DNA from: Actinocatenispora sp963805605
Lineage (GTDB): Bacteria; Actinomycetota; Actinomycetes; Mycobacteriales; Micromonosporaceae
Direction of reading: 5' to 3'
Assembly (NCBI GenBank): GCA_963805605.1
Contig: CAWDUX010000003.1
Span: 744,001 to 808,000 of the forward strand
DNA length: 64,000 nucleotides
Position 1 is the stretch's first letter. The number at the start of each line of letters is the position of its first letter. The notes under the pieces were generated by a model. That model searched no databases and was not told where the DNA came from. It saw only the letters and a program-made list of their open reading frames with translations. Of the stretch, positions 1 to 9,700 are shown piece after piece. The position numbers were made by a program, and so were the translations under genes.

Positions 1-968
1 ACGACCCGCTCGACCCGGTGCCGCAACTGCAGAAGCGCCTCCAGCGACACGTGGTCGCAGTGCGCGTGCGACAACACCACGGCGTCCAGCCGGTCCGGTA
101 GATCTGCCCAGGTGAAGTGCTCGTAGCCGTCTGCGGCGTAGCCGATCATCGGGTCGAGCAGGACGGCTGCGTCCGCGGATTCCAGTAGCACGCAGGCGTG
201 TCCGAAGTAGCGCATCCGTACCGAGGCGGCGGCGAGCGGTTCCGGCCGCGTCGGCACCTCGCTGGTGAACAGGGCGGCGAACCGGGACGAGTCAGCCTCC
301 GCGACTCCGAGCCGCTCAGCCAGATCCTGTACGTCGACCGGCCGGGTCCGCGCCGCGAACAGTTCGTCGAGCACCGCGGCATCGAACGGCAGGTCCAGAT
401 CCACCCGCCGATCGTCGGGCAGTAGCGGGCTGTTGAAGATGAAGGGCTGCGCCAGGTCCGGAGCGGGCAGCAGGGACAGTTGCTGTGCAGCCCGCTCGTA
501 GCTCGCGGAGCGGTAGAGCATGGGCTCCAGGAAGCGCAACGACGGTTGGTCACACTCGTCGTAGACCAGCTCCACACAGCCGCGCAGGGATGCCGGAAGT
601 TGATCGTAGAGACTGGTCAGCGGCCCACCGTCGGCCTGCGCGTGCAGCATCTTCGTCGCACCGGCGATGTCGTCGGCCAGGGCCAGCAGATTGGCGGCGT
701 CCTTGACGAAACGGTCCCGGAACTCCCGCAGGTCCGCCGGCGCGAACCCGGCAGCGTCCAGGAACGGTCCGCTGAACATACCGAGATTGGCTGCCGCACC
801 GTCGTGCACGCCGGGGTTGTCAAGATAGCTGTCGAGCACAACCAACTGGCGTCTGCTGAAGTTCAGTGCCGCCGTCTGCGGGCTCACCATGTGCGGCCAC
901 GCGTAGTAGCGGTGGATCAGCGGCTGCGGACTGACCGACGGGGAAAGGTACAGGTTGTCCACGGTCAC
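1..968 (-). CDS. CmlA-type diiron beta-hydroxylase, MBL fold (3' end cut by window)
   Basis: Reads from a GTG at 968, preceded by GGAAGGAAG, to the window edge; 322 codons are visible. The N-terminal part contains YAWPHMVSPQTAALN and FSGPFLDAAG, which I associate with the CmlA family of NRPS-associated diiron monooxygenases that beta-hydroxylate a carrier-bound amino acid. The metallo-beta-lactamase-like part starts near residue 255 (RYFGHACVLLES) and has the metal motif HAHCDH at residues 301-306. From memory, chloramphenicol CmlA uses His305, Glu307, Asp309 and His310, so the register matches, but the second ligand here is His as in ordinary MBL enzymes. The rest of the metal site lies outside the window. 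It is divergent from the MFS exporter gene and is likely the left part of the NRPS cluster. A plain MBL hydrolase role is the alternative. Confidence 0.7.
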   Translation of the reverse strand, partial: MTVDNLYLSPSVSPQPLIHRYYAWPHMVSPQTAALNFSRRQLVVLDSYLDNPGVHDGAAANLGMFSGPFLDAAGFAPADLREFRDRFVKDAANLLALADDIAGATKMLHAQADGGPLTSLYDQLPASLRGCVELVYDECDQPSLRFLEPMLYRSASYERAAQQLSLLPAPDLAQPFIFNSPLLPDDRRVDLDLPFDAAVLDELFAARTRPVDVQDLAERLGVAEADSSRFAALFTSEVPTRPEPLAAASVRMRYFGHACVLLESADAAVLLDPMIGYAADGYEHFTWADLPDRLDAVVLSHAHCDHVSLEALLQLRHRVERV

Positions 969-1143
969 CAGACTTCCTTCCGCACAGCGAATCTCGTCAG
1001 CGTACCTGCCGCCGAACTGGCCACGCGTGGGTTGCGGCCAGGTCTGGCCGGCGGGAGCCCGGCGAGCGGGCCCGCCGCAGGCGACGCCGCTCCAGCGTAC
1101 TGCCGGCGTTCCCGGTGCTCGGGGAACTGTAGGATCTCGATTC

Positions 1144-2406
1144 GTGAAAACAGCACCCCGGCTGGGCATGAACTACGCCAAACTCTGGACGGCCAATGCG
1201 GTGTCCAACATCGGTGACGGCGTCAGCATGGCGGCAGGGCCTCTGCTGGTCGCGGCGCTGACCTCCAGCCCAGCGCTGGTGGGCGGCGCAGTGTTCGTAC
1301 AGGAACTGCCGTACCTGCTGTTCTCGCTGATCAGCGGGGCATTCGTGGACCGCCTCGACCGCAAGCGGTTGATCGTGACGGTCAATGTGATCCGTGGTGC
1401 TGTGCTGGCCGTTCTGGCCCTGACCATCTGGTCGGACACCGCGAGCGTTCCAATACTCTACGCAGCGGTGTTCCTGCTGGGCACCGGGGAGACGTTGGCG
1501 GAGAATGCGGCCTTCTCCCTGCTGCCGGCGATCGTCTCCGACGATGCGTTGCCCCGCGCGAACGCCCGGATGACGGCGGCCGAGATCGTCGGCACCCGGC
1601 TCGCCGCGCCACCGTTCGGTGCGTTCCTGTTCGTCCTCGCGATGGCCCTGCCGTTCGGGTTCGACGCGGCGACGTTCCTGCTCGCAGCGCTGCTGATCAG
1701 CCGGCTCCGGCTCCCTGCGGCCAGTGTCGAACCGGCCGAGGAGCGCGGCTCGCTGCGAGCCGACATCGTCGAAGGTGTCCGCTGGCTTTGGGGCCACCAG
1801 GTGCTCCGCATGCTGGCCCTAGCCCTGGCCCTGATGAACGCCACGCTCAGCGGAGCGCTGGGAATCCTGGTGCTGTACGCACGGGACCGTCTCGGACTCA
1901 ACAGCGTCGGCTACGGCGTACTGCTCACCGCCAGTGCGATCGGCGGGCTGCTGGGCACCGCGGCGGTGAGTCGTCTGCAGCTGAAGGTCCGGGTGGCGAC
2001 ACTGCTGCGGGTCGGGCTGATCGTGGAAGCGGCGACGCACCTGGTGCTCGCGCTGACGACCACACCGCTGGTCGCCGGCCTGACCTTCCTGATCTTCGGG
2101 GTGCACACCTCCATCTGGGGGGTGCTGACCACCTCGCTGCGCCAGCGGGTCGTACCGGAACGGCTGCGCGGCCGGGTGAACAGCGTCTACTTTCTGTTCA
2201 GCATGACCGGGTCAGCGCTCGGCGCACTCCTGGGCGGCGTCATCGCCCAGTTGATCAACATCACCGCACCGTTCTGGATCGCGTTCGGGGTGATGATCGT
2301 CATCACCATCGTGGTGTGGCGGCCGTTCGGGCGGGCCACGATGGACGGCCCGACAGCCGACCATGCGGCCGCGAACAGCAGCGACACCGCCGAAGCAACC
2401 CATTGA
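1144..2406 (+). CDS. MFS exporter, likely product efflux
   Basis: 420-residue major facilitator superfamily protein of about twelve hydrophobic segments. The N-terminal signature NAVSNIGDGVSMAAGPLL and the loop after TM2 (DRLDRKR) match the drug/macrolide-efflux MFS group. The start chosen is GTG 1144 with AGGA nine bases upstream; ATG 1168 is an alternative that would still keep the first membrane helix. The C-terminal tail after the last helix is short and polar. It lies between the divergent CmlA-like gene and the convergent PLP-enzyme gene (17 bp between stops), so it is a plausible self-protection or export gene for the peptide. The substrate cannot be read from sequence. Confidence 0.85.
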   Translation: MKTAPRLGMNYAKLWTANAVSNIGDGVSMAAGPLLVAALTSSPALVGGAVFVQELPYLLFSLISGAFVDRLDRKRLIVTVNVIRGAVLAVLALTIWSDTASVPILYAAVFLLGTGETLAENAAFSLLPAIVSDDALPRANARMTAAEIVGTRLAAPPFGAFLFVLAMALPFGFDAATFLLAALLISRLRLPAASVEPAEERGSLRADIVEGVRWLWGHQVLRMLALALALMNATLSGALGILVLYARDRLGLNSVGYGVLLTASAIGGLLGTAAVSRLQLKVRVATLLRVGLIVEAATHLVLALTTTPLVAGLTFLIFGVHTSIWGVLTTSLRQRVVPERLRGRVNSVYFLFSMTGSALGALLGGVIAQLINITAPFWIAFGVMIVITIVVWRPFGRATMDGPTADHAAANSSDTAEATH

Positions 2407-2423
2407 ACGTGCCGCACCCACCG

Positions 2424-3608
2424 TCAACCCGCCGCGGTGCCGGACGCCTTGGCCAGCCCCGCGGCCAGGTCGTCGATGATGTCCCGGGCATCCTCCAGCC
2501 CGACGGACAACCGTAGCGTGTTGGCCGGGATCACGCCGAGAGACTCGTTGTCCGGCCCTCCCTGGGCATGTGACATCAGCGCCGGGGACTCGATGAGCGT
2601 CTTGGTGCCCCCCAGACTGACGGTCAGGGTGCACAGCGTCAGCGACTCCAGGAACAGCACGATCTGTTGCTGGTCGAACCGGGGTCCGAAGCTCAGCACT
2701 CCCCCGTAACCGGCCATCTGCCGTCGGGCCACCTGATGTCCCGGGTCGCTGTCCAACCCCGGGTAGGCGACGAACTCGACGGCAGGATGACCGGCGAGGA
2801 ACGCAGCGACCTCCCCGGCTGTCCGGTTCTGGGCGTGCACCCGGACGTGCAAGGTCTGCAGTCCCTGCAGCAGCAACCAGGCGGCGTGCGGATCCAGGCA
2901 GTTCCCGGTGATAGTACGCATGTGGTGCAACCGCCTGATCGTGTCGGCGTCCGTGGCGATGACCCCGGCGACGACGTTGTAGTGCCCCGAAAGGTACTTG
3001 GTCGCACTGTGTACGACGATGTCGGCGCCACAGCGCAGCGGTCGCTGGTTGACCGGGGTGCCCAGTGTGCTGTCCACGACCAGGATGGCGTCCATGGCGT
3101 GCAGTTGTCGGGAGAGTTCGTCGATGTCGGCCACCCGTACCATCGGGTTGCTCGGCGACTCCAGGACGATCATCGTCGGCCGGATCCGGTCGAGCTGCTG
3201 ACTGCGGTCCGGCGCGGACAAGTCGAGTACGCAGACCTCGAACCCGACCCTGGCGGAGAGCTCGCGTAGCACGCTGATCGTGTCGGCGTAACTGTGCGGC
3301 GAGGCGACGACCCGGTCCTGCGCGGACAGCAGGGTGAGAAACACCAGGGTGAGTGCGGCCATCCCGGACGGAGTGGCCAGCGCCCCATCGGCGCCCTCCA
3401 ACTCGCTGACCGCGCGCTCGAACTGCTGGACCGTCGGATTGGCGACCCGGGTGTAGCTGCTGATCCCGGCGGTCATCTCCTCCAAGCCCACCGCGTCGGC
3501 GACACCGTGTGCCGCGTACACCGAGGACTGGTGCAGCGCCGGGCTCAGGTCCCGGCCAGCCCTCGCAGCAGCGTGTACGACCTGCGTACCGGTCAGTTCC
3601 GAAGTCAC
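2424..3608 (-). CDS. Cystathionine gamma-synthase / methionine gamma-lyase family PLP enzyme
   Basis: 394 residues from GTG 3608, with AGGAGG upstream. The family signature HSATKYLSGH contains the expected PLP lysine at residue 204 (E. coli CGS uses Lys198), preceded by a VVDSTLGTPV strand bearing the PLP-binding Asp. YTRVANPTVQQFE near the N-terminus is the usual family substrate/PLP loop. These enzymes do gamma-replacement or gamma-elimination on homoserine esters or sulfur amino acids. The start codon overlaps the stop of the upstream desaturase gene (GTGA), so the two are translationally coupled, pointing to a cluster role. Together with the cluster's homoserine dehydrogenase this may make a non-proteinogenic residue by gamma-substitution, as known for fungal CndF-type enzymes; that is inference. 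Ordinary methionine or cysteine metabolism is the alternative. Confidence 0.85.
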   Translation of the reverse strand: MTSELTGTQVVHAAARAGRDLSPALHQSSVYAAHGVADAVGLEEMTAGISSYTRVANPTVQQFERAVSELEGADGALATPSGMAALTLVFLTLLSAQDRVVASPHSYADTISVLRELSARVGFEVCVLDLSAPDRSQQLDRIRPTMIVLESPSNPMVRVADIDELSRQLHAMDAILVVDSTLGTPVNQRPLRCGADIVVHSATKYLSGHYNVVAGVIATDADTIRRLHHMRTITGNCLDPHAAWLLLQGLQTLHVRVHAQNRTAGEVAAFLAGHPAVEFVAYPGLDSDPGHQVARRQMAGYGGVLSFGPRFDQQQIVLFLESLTLCTLTVSLGGTKTLIESPALMSHAQGGPDNESLGVIPANTLRLSVGLEDARDIIDDLAAGLAKASGTAAG

Positions 3609-4810
3609 GGTGCCCTCCTGGAGGTGGCGGGCCGTACCGGCAACGGTGATACGGCCCGTGGTCGCGCGCGAACCGGCGCCGGATCGGGCGCCGCGGGAAC
3701 CTGATCTGCCAGCGGACCCAACCGACCGCTGGTCTGTGCCCTGTCCACCCGACGCACCATGTCCTGGAACTGCCACAACAGGCCCCGGCCGGCGGGCGCC
3801 GCGGTCTCCACCGCCGCCCGGTACTCCGGGTCACGCAGGCGGATGCGGTGTGCCTCGGGCAGATTCCAGTACGGGATCCTGGTGGACAGGTGGTGGTCGA
3901 GGTGGTAGCCCTCGTTGTGGATACCGAGGAGATGCCGGGAGACCGGTCCGACCGCGCGCGGCCGGGTGACCCGGATGTCGGTGCGTTCCTGGCCCACCAT
4001 CGGGAAATGTTCCAGCAGCTCGATGTACCAGTTGACCAGCGGAAACACTAGCAGCAGAGGAACCAGCCAGAAGCTCAGGAAGATCCGCCCGGCGCCCAAC
4101 GCGATGAACGACAGACCGATCGCCGACAGATAGGCCACCACGCCCACCGCGCCGGACCTGCCCCGGGCTGACTCCAGCAGTCGACTGGTGACGAGCTCCT
4201 TCAGCAACATCGGGGTGCGCAACCCGAACAACGGTGCGATGAGGAACCGCAGTGCGAAGCCACGCCCCGAGCGCGGACGGTACACCCCGCTGGCTATATG
4301 GGCGCGCAGGTCAGGGTCGACGTACGGGTTGCCGAACGCCCCGTGATGGTCACGGAGATGGCTGCGCCGGTAGGCGCCGGCGGCCTGCAGGATCAGATAA
4401 GCCGACGGATACGTACCGAGCAGGGTGTTGAGGCGACGACTACGGGCGAGTACGCCGTGTGCAGACTCGTGCAGCAGGGTCGCAAGGGCGCGTTGTCTGG
4501 TGGCGATGACCGGCAACGCGACCAGCAGGTAGACCAGCCACCACAACCATCCCGAGCACAACTCGGTGAGGACGGCGACCCCGACGATCACCGCCCAGTC
4601 GGCGAGCAGGGCCAGTACGCCGTGCCAGTTGTCCAGCTGACGCAGCGTCGACAGATCGCGGACGACATCCGCCCCGAACCGGTGCCTGGTGATGGGCGGC
4701 GCGACCCATGGTTGCCGGGTCGGAGTGGGCATCGACGGGTCGAGCAGGTCCGAGGCCTCCGGGAGCGACATGACCACCTCTCCACCCACCTGCGGACCGG
4801 GCGGGACCAC
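3605..4810 (-). CDS. Membrane fatty-acid-desaturase-fold oxygenase (three His boxes)
   Basis: 401 residues from GTG 4810, which follows AGGAGG with five-base spacing. ATG 4771, also preceded by a purine-rich stretch, is an alternative that removes 13 residues. All three histidine boxes of the membrane diiron desaturase/hydroxylase superfamily are present: HESAH (114-118), HLRDHH (151-156) and HLDHH (303-307). Hydrophobic stretches surround them, for example LLADWAVIVGVAVLTEL near residue 70 and a long one before residue 240. In NRPS clusters such proteins desaturate or hydroxylate an acyl chain or a residue; which applies here is not visible. It is coupled to the following PLP-enzyme gene by a GTGA overlap. 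Confidence 0.85.
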   Translation of the reverse strand: MVPPGPQVGGEVVMSLPEASDLLDPSMPTPTRQPWVAPPITRHRFGADVVRDLSTLRQLDNWHGVLALLADWAVIVGVAVLTELCSGWLWWLVYLLVALPVIATRQRALATLLHESAHGVLARSRRLNTLLGTYPSAYLILQAAGAYRRSHLRDHHGAFGNPYVDPDLRAHIASGVYRPRSGRGFALRFLIAPLFGLRTPMLLKELVTSRLLESARGRSGAVGVVAYLSAIGLSFIALGAGRIFLSFWLVPLLLVFPLVNWYIELLEHFPMVGQERTDIRVTRPRAVGPVSRHLLGIHNEGYHLDHHLSTRIPYWNLPEAHRIRLRDPEYRAAVETAAPAGRGLLWQFQDMVRRVDRAQTSGRLGPLADQVPAAPDPAPVRARPRAVSPLPVRPATSRRAP

Positions 4811-5114
4811 CTGTTCCTCCTACCGGGCCTGTCTGGCCGGCTGACCACGCCACACAAGGCGCACAGCCTCGATGCGAACCAGCATGCCGCCCGGAGCGGT
4901 GGTAATCAAGGTTCACCCGCCGCGGCACCGGGAAAGTCGCCTCGCACAGCGTCCGGCCTCTGCCCAGGCCACCTTTCCGGCTCGCTCGGGGCGTGCGGTC
5001 ATCGAGGTTCTCGCAGCGCGACAGAGCCTCTATGCTTCGAAACAGCCATGGCACGATGTCACATGACGCAGCGGTCATCTGTCGAGACGTTCTTCGCCAG
5101 CTAGGAGTACACCA
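4811..5114. promoter_or_regulatory. Divergent intergenic region between the desaturase and flavoprotein genes
   Basis: A 304-bp non-coding stretch that must hold the start signals of both divergent transcripts. The ribosome binding sites at either end (AGGAGG facing left at 4815-4820, AGGAG facing right at 5103-5107) are clear. A possible -10 element TATGCT lies at 5031-5036 for the rightward gene, but I could not pair it with a convincing -35. The short palindrome-like TGTCACATGACG near 5057 could be an operator. No gene is seen here. Confidence 0.4.
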
Positions 5115-6719
5115 GTGACCAGTTCCCCGCCAGACGCCGAAGGCCAGCCACACGAATACGCCATCGTCGGGGCCGGGCCCGCTGGTCTGCAGATGGCGTA
5201 CTTTCTCCAGCGGGCCGGCCTCGACTACGTGACACTGGAAGCGGAGCAGGCGGGCCACTTCTTCAGCACAATGCCCCGGCACCGGCGACTGATCTCCAAC
5301 AACAAGGTCTACACCGGCTTCACAGATCCTGACAAGAATCTGCGCTGGGACTGGAATTCACTGCTCTCCGAGGACCTCAGCAAGGTCTTCACCACCTATA
5401 CGGACGAGTACTTTCCCTCCGCCGACGTGCTGGTCGAATATCTCCAGGACTATGCCCGCCACTTCAACCTCAACATCCTGGAGAACGCCCGGGTCAGCTC
5501 GGTGTCCAGGGATGACAGCGGGATCTTCGAGCTCCGGCTGCAGGACGGACAGCTGATCCGGGCGCTGCGGGTGATCATCGCCGCCGGCCACAACGTGCCG
5601 CACTCCCCCGACGTCCCCGGGGTCGAGTTGTGTGAACAGTACGCCGAGGTTCACACCGATCCACGCGAGTACACCAACCAGCGGGTCATGATCGTCGGCA
5701 AGGGCAACTCCGGCCTGGAGACCGCCGAGAACCTGTTCGCCACGGCCGCCAGTCTGCATGTACTGAGCCCGAACCCGATCCGGATAGCCTGGAACACCCA
5801 CCACGTCAGTGACGTGCGCGCGGTGTACAACAACACGCTGGACTCCTACCAGCTGAAGATGCAGAACACCATCATCGACGCCAACCTGACCCGCATCGAG
5901 AAACTGGACGATGGGCGGCTCAAGGTGACCTTCAAGTATTCGCACGCCCAGGGCCAGACCTGGGAACTGACCGTGGACCGGGTCATCCTGTGCTGCGGCT
6001 TCCGGTTCGACTTCAGTATCCTGGACGACAGCTGTGCCTGCAGTACCTGCCACGGCGGCAGATGGCCGGCGATGACGAGTTCCTGGGAGTCGGTCGACGT
6101 TCCTGGCCTCTACTTCGCCGGCACCCTCATGCAGGCGCGTGACTACAAGACCTCATTCTCAGGCTTCATCCACGGATTCCGTTACAACATCAAGTTTCTC
6201 AGCGAACTTCTCCAGGAGCGCTACCACGGCCGGCCGCGGAAAGCCGAACCGATCGGCACCGGCGCCGGCGAGCTCACCGCCGCGATCATCGACCGCGGCA
6301 ACAACGCCTCCTCCATCTTCCAGCTCCCGGCCCTGCTCACCGACGTGTACCTGCTGGATGAACCGGACGGGCGCATCGTGCGCTACCGGGACACGACCAA
6401 GGACTACACGTTGGAGAACCAGGACTGGGCCGAGCGCAGCATGCTGCTGGTATCTATGGAGTACGGCCACCTGCCCGCCGGAGCGGACCCGTTCAACTTC
6501 CCGCGCGCGCCCCTGGACGGTAACGAGAGCCAGTTCATCCACCCGGTACTGCGGCTCTACCGACGCGGCGAGCTCATCGAGACCTACCACGTGCCAGAGG
6601 ATCTGGAGAACGAGTGGGACAAGCCGATGTACACCGGCCCGTGTGAGAAGGCACTCGAACGGATGATCGACGGATCTGAGTCGCATGGTGGCCGGGAGCC
6701 GGTCTCGGCTGCAGACTAG
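5115..6719 (+). CDS. FAD/NAD(P)-dependent monooxygenase-like protein (FOXRED2-like)
   Basis: 534 residues from GTG 5115 with AGGAG seven bases upstream. The FAD-binding motif GAGPAG is at residues 19-24 and a second Rossmann motif GKGNSG at 195-200, giving the two-dinucleotide architecture of class B-like flavoprotein monooxygenases. The segment LRWDWNSLLSED after SNNKVYTGF resembles the FOXRED2 family more than ornithine N-hydroxylases. A Cys cluster CACSTC lies near residue 310 and could be structural. The C-terminal 130 residues (after HGRPRKAEPIG) are outside the core fold. It stands 47 bp ahead of the main synthetase gene in the same direction, so it is probably co-transcribed and tailors the peptide or a building block; the reaction is unknown. 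Confidence 0.75.
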   Translation: MTSSPPDAEGQPHEYAIVGAGPAGLQMAYFLQRAGLDYVTLEAEQAGHFFSTMPRHRRLISNNKVYTGFTDPDKNLRWDWNSLLSEDLSKVFTTYTDEYFPSADVLVEYLQDYARHFNLNILENARVSSVSRDDSGIFELRLQDGQLIRALRVIIAAGHNVPHSPDVPGVELCEQYAEVHTDPREYTNQRVMIVGKGNSGLETAENLFATAASLHVLSPNPIRIAWNTHHVSDVRAVYNNTLDSYQLKMQNTIIDANLTRIEKLDDGRLKVTFKYSHAQGQTWELTVDRVILCCGFRFDFSILDDSCACSTCHGGRWPAMTSSWESVDVPGLYFAGTLMQARDYKTSFSGFIHGFRYNIKFLSELLQERYHGRPRKAEPIGTGAGELTAAIIDRGNNASSIFQLPALLTDVYLLDEPDGRIVRYRDTTKDYTLENQDWAERSMLLVSMEYGHLPAGADPFNFPRAPLDGNESQFIHPVLRLYRRGELIETYHVPEDLENEWDKPMYTGPCEKALERMIDGSESHGGREPVSAAD

Positions 6720-6766
6720 GCACTACCACCGCCACTCGGCGACCACAGAGAGCAGGGGACGACCAC

Positions 6767-9700
6767 GTGACGAGTGGCATCTACGAACAGTTCAGCCGCC
6801 TGTCGGCAGCCGATCGCGCCGTCTTCCTGAAGCGGCTCACCGAAGATCCGGCAGCCATGCGTCAGGTCGGTCTGTCGTATGCGCAGCGGCGGCTGTGGTT
6901 CCTCGAACAACTCGACGACACCAACAACGCCTACAGCGTCCCCGCCGCCTTCCACTGCCACGGCCCCCTCGACACCACCGCACTACACACCGCATACCAA
7001 CAACTCTGCCAACGCCACGACATCCTCCGCATACGCCTCCTCGACGCAGCCGGCGAACCCGTCCAACTCCCCACCACCACCACACCACCATTCACCACCA
7101 CCGACCTACGCCACCTCCCACCACACCAACGACACATCCCCACCCTCCTCAACACCGAAATCCAACAACCCTTCACCATCACCGACGCACCACTCACCCG
7201 CTGCCACGTCATCACCATCAACGACAACGAACACCTCATCATCATCAACATGCACCACACCGTCACCGACGGCTGGTCCTCCACCATCCTCTACCGCGAA
7301 CTCACCCACCTCTACAACGCCGCCACCACCAACACCACACCCACACTCCCCGAACTACCCATCCAATACACCGACTACGCCGCCTGGCAGAACGACACCC
7401 TCACCGGCGAATGGCTCCACAACGAACTCACCCACTGGCGCACCACCCTCCACAACGCACCCACCACCCTCGACCTACCACTCGACCACCCACGACCACC
7501 CCGCCAAACCTTCCACGGCAACACCATCACCACCACCCTCCCACCACACCTCGCCCACCACATCCACCACACCAGCCAACAACACAGCATGACACCCTTC
7601 ATGCTCCTACTCGCCGCCTACGCCGTCCTGCTCCACCACTACACCGGACAAGACGACATCCTCATCGGCGCCCCCGCCGCAGGCCGCACCAGACCAGAAC
7701 TCGACAACCTCATCGGACTGTTCGTCAACACCATCGTCCTACGCGCCAACCTCACCAACAACCCCACCTTCCACCAACTCCTCACCCGCATCCACCGCAC
7801 CGCACTCGACGCCTACGCCCACCAGGACCTACCCCTCGACAAAATCATCGAAGACCTCACCACCCACCGCACCCTCGACCGCAACCCACTCTTCCAAGCC
7901 TTCTTCTCCTACGAAAAAACCACCACCACACCCGACCTCCAACTCCACAACCTCACCACCACACCCCTCGAATCCCCCAACCACACCGCAAAATTCGACC
8001 TCGATCTCGGGGTGGACGAACAAGCCGACGGGAGTCTGCAACTCGCGTTGGGGTATGCCACCGACCTGTTCGAAACCCACACCGCCACCACCATGCTCCA
8101 CCACCTCCAACACCTGCTCACCACCCTCACCACCAACCCCGACACCCCACTCGACGCCATCACCCCACCCAACGCGCGCCGAGCCCCCGCAAGCGACCAC
8201 ACGGCCCCCGTTGCGGATCCGCCGGCCGTGCCGCAGACCGGCCGGGCGCCGCAGAACGACACCGAGAAGGCGGTTGCCGGGATCTGGGAGGAGCTGCTCG
8301 GCCGGCCGGTGACGAGTGTGTCGGACAACTTCTTCAGCCTCGGTGGGCAGTCGCTGCTCGTACTTCGTCTGGTGGCGCGGATCCGCGAGGTGATGGAGCT
8401 GAAGCTCGATCCGGCAGTCGCGTTCGAGACCCCGACCGTCAGCGCACTCGCCGCCGTCATCGACCGGACCCGCGCCGATAAAAGCGCTGCCACACAGCAG
8501 ATCCCGACGACTGACCACACCCGACCTGTGCCCCTGTCGTATGCGCAGCGGCGGCTGTGGTTCCTCGAACAACTCGACGACACCAACAACGCCTACAGCG
8601 TCCCCGCCGCCTTCCACTGCCACGGCCCCCTCGACACCACCGCACTACACACCGCATACCAACAACTCTGCCAACGCCACGACATCCTCCGCATACGCCT
8701 CCTCGACGCAGCCGGCGAACCCGTCCAACTCCCCACCACCACCACACCACCATTCACCACCACCGACCTACGCCACCTCCCACCACACCAACGACACATC
8801 CCCACCCTCCTCAACACCGAAATCCAACAACCCTTCACCATCACCGACGCACCACTCACCCGCTGCCACGTCATCACCATCAACGACAACGAACACCTCA
8901 TCATCATCAACATGCACCACACCGTCACCGACGGCTGGTCCTCCACCATCCTCTACCGCGAACTCACCCACCTCTACAACGCCGCCACCACCAACACCAC
9001 ACCCACACTCCCCGAACTACCCATCCAATACACCGACTACGCCGCCTGGCAGAACGACACCCTCACCGGCGAATGGCTCCACAACGAACTCACCCACTGG
9101 CGCACCACCCTCCACAACGCACCCACCACCCTCGACCTACCACTCGACCACCCACGACCACCCCGCCAAACCTTCCACGGCAACACCATCACCACCACCC
9201 TCCCACCACACCTCGCCCACCACATCCACCACACCAGCCAACAACACAGCATGACACCCTTCATGCTCCTACTCGCCGCCTACGCCGTCCTGCTCCACCA
9301 CTACACCGGACAAGACGACATCCTCATCGGCGCCCCCGCCGCAGGCCGCACCAGACCAGAACTCGACAACCTCATCGGACTGTTCGTCAACACCATCGTC
9401 CTACGCGCCAACCTCACCAACAACCCCACCTTCCACCAACTCCTCACCCGCATCCACCGCACCGCACTCGACGCCTACGCCCACCAGGACCTACCCCTCG
9501 ACAAAATCATCGAAGACCTCACCACCCACCGCACCCTCGACCGCAACCCACTCTTCCAAGCCTTCTTCTCCTACGAAAAAACCACCACCACACCCGACCT
9601 CCAACTCCACAACCTCACCACCACACCCCTCGAATCCCCCAACCACACCGCAAAATTCGACCTCGATCTCGGGGTGGACGAACAAGCCGACGGGAGTCTG

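Noticed and set aside
480..1217. A 245-codon plus-strand frame opposite the CmlA-like gene
   Set aside because: The residues match no fold and the opposite strand encodes a clear MBL-fold enzyme with a good start.
2212..3834. A 540-codon minus-strand frame across the PLP-enzyme gene
   Set aside because: It is in another phase, low in sense, and overlaps two genes with intact family motifs.
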